Shown here piece after piece: positions 35,501 through 47,400 of a stretch of 64,000 bases of DNA. A model generated the notes under the pieces. It worked only from the letters and a program-made list of their open reading frames with translations, searched no databases and was not told the origin of the DNA. The stretch spans positions 42,176,990-42,240,989 of the forward strand of contig NC_092637.1 of the NCBI RefSeq assembly GCF_039555335.1, read 5' to 3'. How positions within the stretch are numbered: position 1 is the stretch's first letter; the number at the start of each line of letters is the position of its first letter. The translations under genes and the position numbers were made by a program. The stretch is from Amphiura filiformis (lineage: Eukaryota > Echinodermata > Ophiuroidea > Amphilepidida > Amphiuridae).

Positions 35501-38187
35501 ATCTCTTCCGTTCATTGTTTGGAATCCTGGCGGCATGATTTTGCAATCTTCCGCGAAATGGCTGGTGGCTAAGTCAGTAGTGTTACCTTCTTTCATAAAC
35601 GTGGACCATTCTGCGTGTTTTTCGGCTATGAACGCTGGTAAAGATGTGTACAATATATATATAATTTGAACTTTAGATTAAAAAAATTAAAAATGGGAGC
35701 AAAGATCGTTTGATCACAGATACTGGCATGACTATACATATTTGGTCAGAAACCCCACATACAGGCGCACACCGTCATCATCCCTATATCTTCGTGTTAA
35801 AAATTGCCGTGATAGTACGATGAATCCTCACGTTTTTCAACAACTACGCATGGTGATTTTATTCGAGATAGGCCGTGCAACTCAGGCTAAGCATACAATT
35901 TGAGATTTTGAGCGCCTGCCACACTGTTTCTATTCTATGTTTTACGATTTTCGCATGATCAATATATGGCTGGCCGTAACCGCCACAACGTGGAGCTGCT
36001 ACGCGTAGCTTACTTTTCGCTTCGCGGAGCTAAATTGACCAATCATGTTAGATCTTTTCATTACGCGGAGCCAGTGGATGCATCCTCGTTCCAGAGAGAA
36101 AACTCTTGCCAAAATTAATGTTTACTATGGGGATTTTAAATGAATCGATTGTAAATAAACCACGACCAGTTGTACAGGATCAATACCATTGTTTGATTAG
36201 TGTATAGTCAATGTTACCTTGCATGCATGTGTAATGTGTGTGGCGTGTTTGTTTGTTTGTTTGTCTACTGTGTCAGGCCAGGATCACTGACACCCACGGT
36301 ACTGATACTCTCATACTATCACGGTGATCATATTGTTGAATGTTGTTGACTTTAAAATAATCATGATGCAGTCATGTCTACAGTAGAACTCACCACGACC
36401 TTTGAAGGACTTAAACCCTATTAAAAGCTATTAAACCAAGATAACACTCAATGAAAACGGCTCAACTATGTTACATCAGATCTTCTCTGGTTAAATACAC
36501 ACTGCACTTGTGTCTGTTTTACCCCCGGTTTTACCTGTGCAATGAGCAATGAGCTGGTATTATAGTTTCAGTTGGGTGAACGATTATAAAGCGAACGCAA
36601 GGTAACAATACTGTGGGCTATTGTTTACGAAATGAGACAATAGTCTGCTTATTGTTAACCAGCGTTCTTGAAAATGAGAAGCTTAATGACTTAACACGGT
36701 TTAGAAATAATTTCTTCATATTTTTTGGTACAAAAGTACCAATATTTCCAAACACCTAAATTAGCTAAAAATTTAGGACATGTTACAAAACTATATTTTC
36801 TAGAATTTCAGAGAATACTTTAAATATTAGCCGGTTATTTTTTACACAGTAGTGACGTCAACTAGGCAATGGCCTATACTTCTAACATACACTATTTGTA
36901 GAGGTCACGCGTCAATGGTGAGCGCACTGAGTATTGTGTATAGGAAAACGGACAGTAACTACAGTATGTATGGCCTACTACTAGTATATAAAGTAAATCC
37001 GAACTGGTTTGCAGTTTGCTGAAGGTCGAATTCCGCAGGGACACCGCGCAAGTTATACAAATTAGCTCCCGGCGATACACTGCAGATCGCAGAACTGTGT
37101 GCATAGTTTACCACCACTCTGCCTAGCTATATAGTTATGAGTTTCTTATGAGTGCATGTCCATCTTAATAATAAGTCAGTTCGTACTTTTCATAAACTAC
37201 TTTTTGAATCATAACTTTCGTGACCGAGGATATCTTGCAACTACGTGACGCTCGTCTGGCAAATTCTTAATGAATAAATTCGCTTCACGTAATGAGTAAG
37301 TCGTACTTAATTAGTCAGTTTTACCTCCGAGTAATGAAAAACTCTAACATGATCATGATTGGTCAATTTGGCTCCACGGAGCAAAAAGTCAGCTACGCGT
37401 AGCAGCTCCACGTTGTGGCGGTTGCGGCCTACCATATCAGTATCCCATATGATATTTCTATTGCAAGAAAATTTTATTTGTTGTCAGGTTTTATCTTAAA
37501 TACACTAACTGGAAATTAAATACACTAATTAGTGAGGACTGGTATTTTGCTGTGGATATGTTTAACTGCAATTTTCGGGTAAAAAATTTGAAATCCTGAG
37601 TAAAAATTTTGATCATATTCAACTCTTTGAGAAAAAATTTATATAAAAGAATGCATGTAAAATCCAGCTGCAATACAATGTACATTATTGACACACTATC
37701 ACTCTCTTTATCTACGGCAATAATAGAATATCGATTTCAATCGAATTGAATACGATGCTCAGTTTTGAGTTTGTAGTTGACTACTAAGCGACCTAAGCGA
37801 TCGATTGCTAGCCAATCAGATAGAACTCCTTTTCTTGCGTTCGGTGAAATATCAGTCGCCCGTCGCTCACCAACGGAGTATTAAATTTATATTTATCGAA
37901 TAGGAAGTCGACACTGTGAGGCGTCAACATTGGGGGAGGGGATAATTGCATGGTCCATCCCCTATCACATTATTGGGGGAGATGTACCCCCATCCCCCAC
38001 CCCACCGAGCCCCCCGGGATCTACGCCAGTTCCGCGACAAACCTGCCCGGTAGGTCTGCACCGTGTACATGTGCAACCCTCATGCAGGTCCCACGTGAAA
38101 CGCTGAGGAGGACGGGGATAATTTTTAATAATTATTAAAAATTGTTATTATGTAAAAAATTAACTTACGCTTACCTTTTACTGCCAT
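29873..38187 (-). CDS. SnoaL/DUF4440-like small protein, four spliced exons
   Basis: Joined exons 38187-38175, 35634-35500, 32454-32286 and 30020-29873 give 465 nt, or 154 residues plus stop. The phases agree and all introns are GT-AG. The order of motifs follows the SnoaL/NTF2-like cone fold: an N-terminal helix with AEWSTFMKEGN, a LATSHFAEDCKIMPPGFQTM strand, NGRDA, a middle TTDEIDP strand, a WERGHYVYY strand, and finally the K-YVALWRK..GKLEIYADIWN pair typical of DUF4440. The family holds enzymes and binding proteins with varied small ligands, so the reaction cannot be named. No signal peptide or membrane segment is seen, suggesting a cytosolic protein. Exon 1 is the least certain part. 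The introns carry two giant foldback elements. Confidence 0.82.
30085..30208. repeat. 124-bp inverted-repeat element
   Basis: 'aattaaaaagactagtttgc' at 30085 and its inverse at 30208. The interior shows no coding pattern. Confidence 0.7.
30547..32212. mobile_element. 1.66-kb giant foldback with duplicated inner blocks
   Basis: The ends 'actgcagttactgtccgttt' are inverted at 30551 and 32210. Each arm holds two direct copies of a ~155-bp block ('cctagttaacgtcgctgtgt' to 'ctttggtgtttta'). The arms meet around 31380. A half copy sits at 36360-36975. Confidence 0.8.
32286..32454 (-). CDS. SnoaL-like gene, exon 3
   Basis: 169 nt, acceptor ataaccag, donor GGGAA|gtatgt, phase 1 to 2. It encodes LQKYAEYIIASGC, TTDEIDPVAESAPVG and WERGHYVYYKACDAIMETG, the central strands of the fold. 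It starts 74 bp from the end of the 1.66-kb foldback. Confidence 0.87.
32475..32552 (+). repeat. (AAT)n then (AAAT)n microsatellite
   Basis: About 21 AAT units followed by four AAAT units, 20 bp upstream of SnoaL-like exon 3 on the coding strand. The poly-Asn and poly-Tyr frames here are artefacts. Confidence 0.95.
32560..32950 (-). repeat. tRNA-headed SINE, copy 1
   Basis: On the minus strand a tRNA-like head (GAGCTAGTTGGCGCAGCGG, B-box GGTTCAAGCCC) is followed by a core shared with 43225-43498 ('ctccggtttcctcctg'), ending in 'gcgctatataaatccaaaat' and an AT-rich tail. It lies in the sense direction of the host gene intron. Confidence 0.75.
32958..33003 (+). repeat. (CAT)n microsatellite
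   Basis: About 14 near-perfect CAT/TCA repeats. Confidence 0.9.
33265..33600 (+). repeat. cluster of 'aaatacgtcagtatgtgaaa' repeats
   Basis: Six or more spaced direct copies of 'aatacgtcagtatgtga' (near 33268, 33325, 33364, 33423, 33505, 33572), several with 'cgcgcaaa' before them. Spacing is irregular, 35-85 bp. Confidence 0.7.
33910..34110. repeat. hairpin with flanking direct repeats
   Basis: 'ccctggtggtcttgggtatg' (33917) mirrors 'catacccaagaccaccaggg' (34055), and 'ctggatctaagtccag' occurs twice (33957 and 34080). A related 'attactactg-gatatgctcatgtacag' word recurs at 34218. Confidence 0.65.
34415..34615. repeat. imperfect ~200-bp inverted repeat
   Basis: 'aaagaatagtttgtactatc' near 34431 is mirrored by 'gatagtaaaaactattcttt' near 34600. 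Confidence 0.5.
34616..35499. other. intron sequence, nothing recognised
   Basis: AT-rich, apart from a 'cccgggggcactcccattt' word near 35241, a phrase typical of dispersed repeats. No exon seen. Confidence 0.4.
35500..35634 (-). CDS. SnoaL-like gene, exon 2
   Basis: 135 nt, acceptor ctttaccag, donor GAGATG|gtatgt, phase 1 to 1. It encodes FIAEKHAEWSTFMKEGN, then SHFAEDCKIMPPGFQTMNGR. This matches the 'F..GD...L..LY.EDA...PPG...GR' start of DUF4440. The 118-residue plus-strand frame here is its antisense shadow. Confidence 0.85.
35965..37436. mobile_element. 1.47-kb element with ~90-bp inverted ends
   Basis: The ends read 'ccgccacaacgtggagctgc' with 'tacgcgtagct' in inverse orientation, followed by 'ttgaccaatcatg' words. 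A half copy of the 30.5-kb foldback (36360-36975) is nested within, so this element is the older one. Confidence 0.7.
36360..36975. mobile_element. half copy of the 30547-32212 foldback
   Basis: Matches one arm of the big foldback from 'gatgcagtcatgtctacagt' to 'ggacagtaactacagtatg', but with only one ~155-bp inner block. Confidence 0.7.
37437..38170. other. intron sequence, nothing recognised
   Basis: AT-rich to 37720, then a more GC-rich part with C runs (37930-38060). No coding match. Confidence 0.35.
38175..38187 (-). CDS. SnoaL-like gene, proposed 13-nt first exon
   Basis: ATGGCAGTAAAAG|gtaagc, phase 1. Joined to exon 2 it reads MAVKAFIAEKHAEW, a natural start for this fold. It is chosen by phase, donor strength and position only. 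Another upstream start cannot be excluded. Confidence 0.5.
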
Positions 38188-38307
38188 AATGTATAAGTAT
38201 AGGCCTAGATTCGTTCTCTCGACATGGAGAAATAAAATATGAAAATCAATCCATTATTCTCATGACATAAGCTCGCTTCACAAATTCTGTGTTTGTGATT
38301 AGAGTCA

Positions 38308-38369
38308 GTCGCAGCCGGTCTGTGCTCCTTCGTCACTAAACAAACCGGCGGAGCACAAACCAGCTGCGA
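38308..38369. repeat. 62-bp hairpin upstream of the SnoaL-like gene
   Basis: 'gtcgcagccggtctgtgctc' pairs with 'gagcacaaaccagctgcgac'. It lies about 120 bp upstream of the proposed start codon. Confidence 0.55.
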
Positions 38370-39264
38370 CCGAGACTCCTATTACAATTGATAGACTATT
38401 GATCTGGGCCAGCTTATTAATACATGTGTAATTTAGAGTAATATTGCAAATAAAAATTACAAATGGGTGCAAAATAAGATGAATAATGTTATTGAAAATT
38501 ACCTTTTTCGCAGATAGAGAGATTGGTAGCGAGTGATAAAGTCTACGTTAAATACAATGCATGCATGTATGACGACATGAATATGGTGCATGCAAAATGT
38601 CATGCGCACACCCCTCTCACACGAAGTCCAGTGGTCCGTAGCTGTGCGCTGCATTGTCAAAAGCTCATTAGCAGCTGCTATAAGCTCCAAAACTGGGAAC
38701 CATTGTATACTTTTTGGGCGCCCACTACGGCGGCGCCCCACTATTGGCTTGACTTTGCAAATCACTTCAAATTTTGTTTTTTCTAGATTTACTTTGCATT
38801 TGTTTTGTTTAAAAGTAAGTGCTTAGATTAACACAACTATAAAACTTGGTTTTGATTTAATTACTGTCTACTAATATGCATTGAATGCCAAAGCAGCAGG
38901 ATTAAACGCTTGAAATACGAAATTAATGAAAATGCCTTTTAGGTCTTCTGAATACGCAAAACGCCATTACAGGCAATCAAGACATTTCAAGAGATGGCGC
39001 TATGAAGACAGAATACGAGCCAGGTGAAGTGCGGCATGATTTACTGGAATAAACAGAGACGGCATAATCGCGCACACGTATGGCACGTATTTTGTCCAAT
39101 AAAAGAGAGAGAGGGGAGACTGGTTTCCTCTGTAAAGAGCCTGGTGTCCAATTTCTTGATCCAAAAAGCTGCTTTGTCGATCAAGGAACCAAGAATTCCA
39201 TCGATAAACAAGATTTCTTATTTTAAAAAAAATCAGGGATGGTCTCATATCTCTGGAAAATCTA

Positions 39265-39600
39265 GCGCGTATACATTTCATTTCATTTCATATTTATTCA
39301 AAATAACATCGTGGCAAATAGCCAAATTGCGTTATTTTTACAATCTTAAAACATCAAAAAATTATTTACTATTATTACATATAAAAGTTATTAAAATTAT
39401 TACAAGAAATAAGCATAAGAAAAACATAAAAAATTATATTGCGCATAATTATAAAAGCTTATCTCCACACTCAACCCATCACACCACATTCACACACACC
39501 CACTCGACTCCTAAGCACACCTCTTACTCCCAAACACAGTGTCCCCAAATAATACGTGCCACACTCCAAATCAAATAAGCATCAAATAAGCATAAGAGAA
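39265..39600 (+). repeat. AT-rich repeat with a CAC-rich tail
   Basis: 'atttcatatttattcaaaat' followed by an A-rich stretch and 'ctaagcacacctcttactcc'. The tail recurs at 40858-40965. The 184-residue frame here is low-complexity and not a gene. Confidence 0.5.
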
Positions 39601-39724
39601 ACACAAATATTATATTGCACATAATTATGAAAGCAAACCCCTTAAGGATACTTGGCCATCAATTTCACACAGGGGCGTGTTTGAAAAACGGCACAGCGCA
39701 TTAGTAAAAAGAATAAAAAATACT

Positions 39725-39795
39725 AAAATTCACACCAGGGTTCGAACCACTGCCAAGGTACTATGAATGCTATAGTGACATGTGACTGCCTGTCG
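39725..39795 (-). repeat. possible tRNA-like SINE head
   Basis: A minus-strand B-box-like GGTTCGAACCC lies at about 39733-39743. No convincing A box or stems, so it is not a tRNA gene. Confidence 0.35.
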
Positions 39796-40857
39796 TGTCT
39801 GGCTGTCGTTAATGTCTGGCGATTTTCAAAGATATACATATCAACACGTTTCTAGTATATCGAATAGCAGATTTTAGCAGAAATACAGTCATAGTAAGAC
39901 ATAGGACTCTACTTGTCTGTTTGTTTTTCATTTAATACAAATTAATTATGATGAATTGAACTGGTATGACTCTTAGGACTCGTAATAAACGACGATTCAT
40001 TTTCTAATAAATAAAATAAAAACGCTGGGTCATGCACGTCATTATAATTTAGGTCAATACCCGGGGAACGACACTACGCACACATACGTGTATAGGCCTA
40101 CCTATACTCAATGATCCAGACAATAGCATTTGAATATACCGCCCTTATGGATGCATGCATCTGCTTGACATGTCTGGTATACTATACCATAATAGCTTAC
40201 AATAGATACCCCCACCGTAAATAGCTCTCTTCATTTCTTCGCTGTGCCAATATATACGCGTAATGTGCGTAATTTTGAGGCATATTTTGTTCAAAAATGA
40301 TAGGAAGGGACTGTTTTCAGCCAAAATGTTGGCTCTCAGCAGATGCTCAATGATACCGGGAAGTGTTGCAGAAGGTAAGCGTACTCTTTATTTATTCAAA
40401 ATATCACATATCAATGAATTTAAATTGGAAATCCAAAATGGAAATGTCAGGTCAAAATTCTCACCTTAGAATTATTGTGAAATAAAATCAAACCAAATTT
40501 AGGCTCCGCAAACAACGTCCAATTATTCCCATTGGTGTTTGCTACACGTGTATATAATAAATTGTGATTTGGGGCTAATTTGAGAATAGTCAATGCCTCG
40601 AGTTTCAAAATACACCGAGTGATGTTTTTGATCAAAAACCTCGACAATTCAAGACTCTGTACAAACAAATCAAGAATTATCTGGGATAATTGCAACTAAG
40701 TATAATGAAAGTTACGATCTAAGATACCAGCTGCATCATTAATTTCCTGACTATGATATTTAGTTGTGGGAAAAGAACACTTTAATGTTTTGGCGGGATT
40801 ATTTGCCGCCAAAAATTTCAACCAAAAAGAGCATGTAGCCTTAACTAATCTTATCTC
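39796..40857. other. spacer between the SnoaL-like and receptor genes, nothing recognised
   Basis: AT-rich; short frames only, no domains, no inverted ends noticed. Confidence 0.4.
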
Positions 40858-41068
40858 CACACTTATCCGCACATTATACACATCCCCTCACTCACTCTTA
40901 AGCGCACCTCTTACTTCTAAACACAGTCACCCCAAATAATACGCACACACACCAAATCACTCATATTCACACTCATACCATAAAAATTGTCACATCAAAT
41001 TAATTAAATTGCATCAAATTGTTAAACTGCATCATTGGGTGAAACAAAACATCAATTTTTAAGCATTT

Positions 41069-41122
41069 GAACTGAGCGGTTCAGAAAGAGTCCAATTGGA
41101 CTCTTTCTGAACCGCTCAGTTC
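41069..41122. repeat. perfect 54-bp palindrome
   Basis: 'gaactgagcggttcagaaag' plus 'agtccaa' followed by its exact inverse. It is centred between 41095 and 41096, about 200 bp past the receptor stop codon. Confidence 0.9.
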
Positions 41123-41288
41123 TACAAGGTAAACGAGTGATGGAATTAGAATTACATTTGTGACGTTTCTAGAACCGGGTTTTTATTCCATTTAATATAT
41201 TGTAAAATGGACACATTTTGAACATTTCGTCTTGCTTGGAAAAAATATCACCAATGCAATGGCAAACACTGATATACATTGATACCGT

Positions 41289-41294
41289 TTTATT
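41289..41294 (-). terminator. candidate poly(A) signal of the receptor gene
   Basis: AATAAA on the minus strand 30 nt past the TAA stop; it would give a very short 3' UTR. Confidence 0.4.
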
Positions 41295-41323
41295 GAAATT
41301 GTAGTAAAGCTTTATAAAAATTG

Positions 41324-41419
41324 TTATTTATGTCCTTCGTGTGTGGTCATGGTAGCAGCAGATAAAAATGAATCGCCAACTTTCACACGAGATGACCTTT
41401 GTCTTAAGAACATCAGTAC
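41324..41419 (-). CDS. receptor C-terminal tail exon with stop
   Basis: 96 nt, phase 0, acceptor catatag. [20 protein letters not shown] then [11 protein letters not shown] and TAA. A basic patch follows TM7; the tail is short for the family. Confidence 0.87.
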   Translation of the reverse strand, partial: VLMFLRQRSSRVKVGDSFLSAATMTTHEGHK

Positions 41420-44400
41420 CTATATGCAGACAAAAAATAAATACAATAAGATTAACATTTTTAATGGTGATGTTTAATAGGTTCAAAATAATATTACATT
41501 GTGTCACCCCGATGATCACGTGAAATATAGGTGGACCACATTATGCATATATACATTGTGTGATTCGGATACTGTTCTCCAGTGTGCTAAGGTACAACGG
41601 TCCAAAAAAAGGGTTTGTATTAAGGGATCTGGAATGAGCGTTTTAAGCGTTTCGACAGTATTTTTTGTGGGACATTAGAGTACATCAGACATATCGAATT
41701 GCATTCTGAATACGAAGAATGTCCTTCTGATATCAAATAATTTTGATTTTTTGAAATTCGCAATATAATACACATTTTATGGCAAATGATTAAAAATGGA
41801 TATTTTTGATATTTAACAGTACTCGAAGTAAACTTTATAGATCTGATGATTTATACTTAAAGTGTATGTAGGTGGGATGAAAAGCCGACGATCAATTGAA
41901 AATTTTGACCTTTCGTATTGAAGATTCCCAAAACACCAAAAAAATTAGGTCTTTTTGGGAAAGAAATCCATATCTTCAATATGAAAGGTCAAAATTTTCA
42001 ATTGATCGTCGGCTTTTCCTCCCAGCTACATACACTTTAAGAATATCCCAGCAAACACAAAAGATCATTCGCAAAAGGTTATAAAAGGTTGTCAGAAAAC
42101 GTTTAAATGTCGGGTTATATAAAGGGTACATTAATGGTATAAAACCTTTTCATAACATTAAATAACATTTGTTGGTAATCTACTGCACAGCAAACACAAA
42201 TGTTTTACAGAAAACATTTAAATGTCGGGTTATATAAAGGGTATAAAAACGTTTTAATAACATTCCAAAAACATTTTTGAAAACTTGGTACAAATCATTC
42301 TAAACAGAATGTTATTTTGGGGTTGAAAAAATATTTTGCAAAAAATGTTTGCCCAAAATATTTACAATGACGTTTTTAAAATGTTTTCACGACCTTTATA
42401 TAACCCGACATTTAAATGTTATTAAAACGGTTTTAAAAAACATTTTAAGAACATTTCTGTGTTTGCTGGGTGCAAATATTTTAACATAATGTTATTTAAG
42501 TGTTGACAAAATATTTGGCCAAAAATGTTTGCAAAAATAGTTTACAATGACATTTCGAAAAGATTTTAAAAATATTGTTGCAGTGTGTTTTCATACAAAA
42601 CGTTTTAAAACGATTTCATGACCTTTATATAACCCGACATTTTAATGTTATTAAAACGTTTTTACCTAAACCAAAACCCAAAATATAACTTATTTAAAAC
42701 GTTTTAAAAACGTCGTTTCTGTGTTTGCTGGGATACCATTGGATTTATACAATTTACTTCGAGGACTGTTATATATCAAAAATGTGAAAAATATCAAATT
42801 TTAAAAATATGTCATAAAATGAAAATTATTTGATACCAGAAGGACATTCTTCGAATTAAGAATGCAATTCGATATGTCTGATGTGCTCTCATGTCCCACA
42901 AAAAATACTATCGAAACGCTCCTTCCAGATCCCTTAAGTATAGTCCGAAAATAAGGGTTCGCTAGCGGACCAGGGAACCTTAGGACTTGCGGACCAAACC
43001 ATATCTCCCCATGCATGTGATTCATCTCTTGTTTTAGGTACGTAATCATGTAATGCCTTAACTCACAAAGGATTCATTTGTGAGTTACGGCTTTCTGGTT
43101 CTCAACCCTCGATGTAGGCCTAATGACAACACGACTTTCATTATACAGCCATAAAGCTAAATGCCTACTTCACATGATTCATATCAGCCAATCAGGCTCT
43201 ACATCATCTGATTCATAAGTTTTATTTTATTTTATTTATAATATTCGGCTGAAACCAGGCAAAGTGCAATAGTGCTCAGAGGCTACTAAATTCAAGGGAT
43301 GCCAAGCAGACTTTACGGGACAGGGATATAGGGAAAGGTCCAATTTTAGACACAGGAGGAAAACCGGAGCACCCGGAGAAAAACCTGCGAGGACGAGCAT
43401 GGATCGGCAACCAAACTCACATGTGGCATCGGGGGGAGTTGAACCCGGACCGACCGCAGTGGTAAGAAGACCGCTACACTAAACCGTCCTCCCGCAAGTT
43501 GGGTGCCCATTAATATGAGGCCGAAATTACTGAGGGTGCCACCGCGCCGAAGTTATCGGGGTTCCCCGTTTCTAAACCACTGGGATTTAATCCGCCAATC
43601 AGAGCCTACGTGTGATTCAATCAGCCAATCAGGCCGGTCGCATTTTGAATCAATAATAGATATACTCACATCCTTATCCAGTAAGCATTGTCCAAAGAAA
43701 ATGAAGACACCCTGAGCAGAACAGATGAAGAGGTACAATAAGATGAACAGAAACAAAGCAAATAATATAATATATTATATGATTATTTGTTGCTGATTAA
43801 AACTAAATATAAGAGAAATAGAAATTATATTTTTTCCGGCCATACCAAAATAATCAGTTTGGATGTTTACTTAAAATCCTTTAAAAGAGAATTATTGATA
43901 GCTTTATTTAAAATGGAAGGGCGTACTTTGATTCGGGCAATCCTTTGTATGCTTTTCAGCTAACAAAAGATTACCCAAGTCAAAGCACGCCCTCTACTTT
44001 TGTGCCCGCCATATTTCAAAAAGGCGAACTACATTAATCTACATATGTGATGCGATCAAGCAAAATCAGTCGGAACACGGAAACATTAAATTTTCAGTTT
44101 CTTCTAGGATAGCAAGCATTTACAAAGCTGGATTTTGCAGAAAATCCCATTGAAATTGAACAACCAGTTTCAAAGATATGAACAATTAAAGAGTTTCCAA
44201 AACAACAAGAAACAAAAGGATATATTTCTTTTGCTTTGCTGTATAATCAAAATCAATATTTCCGAGTTCCGACTGATTTTGCTAGATCGCATCACATATA
44301 AGTTTTGATGTGGCACAGCGGGGTCTCGCACATAATTATCACTGCAAACTTATTGTTTTGATGTAGTCTTAAAATGGCTTACTATTTCCAAGTTTCTCCT

Positions 44401-47400
44401 TAAGGGATCTGGAATGAGCGTTTTGAGCTTTTCGACAGTATTTTTTGTGGAAGCATGAGAGCACATCAGACATATCGAATTGCATTTTGAATACGAAGAA
44501 CGTCTTTCTGATATCAAATAATTTTCATTTTTTGAAATTCACGATATAATACAAATTTTATGACAAATTATTAAAATTTGATATTTGTCACATTTGGATA
44601 TTATAACAGTCCTCGAAGTAAATTTTATAAATCTAATGATACATTCTTAAAGTGTATGTAGCTGGGAGGAAAAGCCGACGATCAATTGAAAATTTTGACC
44701 TTTCATATTGAAGATATGGATTTTTTCTCCCAAGACCTAATTTTGTTGGTGTTTTGGGGAAAAAATCCACATCTTCAATACGAAAGGTCAAAATTTTCAA
44801 TTGATCGTCGGCTTTTCATCCCATCTACATAAACTTTAAGTATAAATCATCAGATTTATAAAGTTTACTTGAGTACTGAATATCAAAAATATAAATTTTA
44901 ATCATTTGCCATAAAATGTGTATTACATTGCGAATTTCAAAAAATCAAAATTATTTGATATCAGAAAGACATTCTTCGTATTCAGAATACAATTCGATAT
45001 GTCTGCCCTAACGTTCGTACCACACCCCTTCAGAGGAATCAGATAGCAACGTTTGCACAGTATTTTTGTGGGACTAGCTACTCGATTCGTATCGTTACCT
45101 GTAGTCCATTGCAGATCGTAAACAAATAAGAGAAAACAATACTGGACGTCTGATCAAATTGCAGAACACCAAATATCCACGTGCCGCCGAGAAGAGGTAT
45201 CAGAATTACAATTGCCCGAACACTGGCTCTAAAGATCACGATAAGTATAATGTACATTATTTACAAAAGTTCTGGTGTACAAATCCAAAAGTATTTCGGT
45301 ATAAAGATGTTAAACATACCTCGATGACGTTTCGTTCTACATCGTAGTACTTTCTCAAATCGACTGATCAATTCTCACACTCCTCGACTGTTTCCTGTTG
45401 GAACTCGACATTGGCGGCGTTTTGGAGGAAACAGACGAGGAGTGTGAGAGTTGATCAGTCAATTTGAGAAAGTACTACGATGTAGTACGAAACATCATTG
45501 GTATACAGTAGAGAAATATCCCAATTCACAACTATTTGGACTATTTATTAAGCTAATTAAAGACATACAGTCATGTTTTGGCTATGACCTTTAAAAAAAT
45601 TTTAATCCCGACCGACTGACCCAATTCTGAAAAAGTTGTGGAGGACAAGCAAACAATTTTTTTGGCCTAAATGTAGACCGCTTTGGTACATGTGCACATG
45701 TGAAAAGCGCTGTATAAATACCAACATTTATTTTCTTAAATTTTATAATGATAATAATGATGATGGGAGTTTTCCTCTATAAAATTAATTTAAGATAAAT
45801 AAATAATTTTATACTTACTTAATCCTTGCCAAATCTGATTTATCCTTATTGGTCTTTAGAGATAAATATTTGTAGATAATTATTACCAAGAAGATCATAT
45901 TAACCTAGAAAAAGAAACATAATTTTACTTATCAAAATTTTACGACGGAATAAACTGCTCACAAAAAGTATCGTTACACTTGAAAGTGTCGACGTGTTTT
46001 AAAAATTAAAAGAAGAGTATTTAGCAAATTAATAAACTCGGTGTGTGCACCATTTTATCTCGTTGAAAAAAGTTACAAGCATTTGAATGGTAAAGAGTCG
46101 GATTTCATAAGTTGCCGTATCCCCTATACACAGAATCCAGCTCAGGCGGCGGATGACATGATCGAGCCGGCAACTTGTGAAACCGCCCGGCCGTATAGCA
46201 TTTTCCAATATACTCGGTTAGTTTTCGGTTAGAATTTAAAATTCATACTCCCCCTCATGCATCCAGCGAATTTATTAATGTGCTCAATACACTTTTGGTT
46301 AAATTTTTAAAAACTGACGTGTAACAATACTTTTTTGTGAGCAGTTTAGTTGTCATATGTGAGAGGATACTGAAACAAGGTGTCACCATAATATGCTCAG
46401 CAAAAAATACTCTGTACAAAATTTATTTGACCAACACTACTAAAATAATACCAATGTTATCGTAATTGGCTTAAATTCGGCGTTTTTTTTTTTTTTTTGT
46501 AAACGTTTAACTATGTAATTCAATTTTTACAACTTACAACTGTTATAGCCAGCGCCGGTGCGATAAATGCATATACGATGCCATGTTCAATTGGTAACCA
46601 GCAGCTGCACAAGAAACATGTTAATGTGTTTAGTATTCTCTGCGAAAAAAGTCCCATTTATAATTATTTACCAGGAAAGTATTGTAAACGTAACTAAGGG
46701 GTCGTAGCCAGGGACCCCAATTGTCAAAAAAGTAAACTATTCGCCGTAGAAGTGATGTAACAGTATTAACTACAATAGCAATAGGTGAAAACAATTTTTG
46801 AATATATCGCACTGCACTAGTACGTTCACGCGGTACCACTGGACAATGCTGGATTGCACCAAAGATATCAAAGAACAAGGATAAATACCCGGATCGTAAT
46901 TCTATAGAATATTCATATCATACTGATCACTCGCACCTGTAAGATTAGTATCCTTGAAAAGAGCGGTATTATATTCAATCTATGATTGTAGACATACACA
47001 GATGATGAGTGCAACCTGCTTGTAATGCAGGGCGATATATTAAAAAATGCTATGGTAGTTAATGCTAAAAAGTATTAAAGAATGTCCAAATTAGAAAGAA
47101 AAAATAAGAAAAGGGTCACTTTTCTAATGTTCAAATTAGCCCGAAAAGTGTGTATTTTTAGGGATAGTAAGTCCACTTTTTCATGTAAGCAAATTTATTT
47201 TGGAAAAATCTACATTTTGCACGTTTTGGAAATTCCGCACACCTTTCCCCGCAAAATATCCTGGCTACGGGCTTACTAACCGTCTTCCCCAAGAATACGC
47301 ATGTTTAAGTTTGGAAAACTAATTCTTGTATGGTATTTTCTTTAGAGGTGGGCTATGAACGTTTGGACAGTATTTATTGTGGGACATTAGAGCAAATCAG

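Noticed and set aside
35313-35669. 118-codon plus-strand frame
   Set aside because: It is antisense to SnoaL-like exon 2, whose minus-strand frame has splice sites and family motifs.
39024-39578. 184-codon plus-strand frame, the longest in the window
   Set aside because: The second half is Lys/Asn- and Thr/His-rich translation of an A-rich and CAC-rich repeat that recurs at 40.9 kb.
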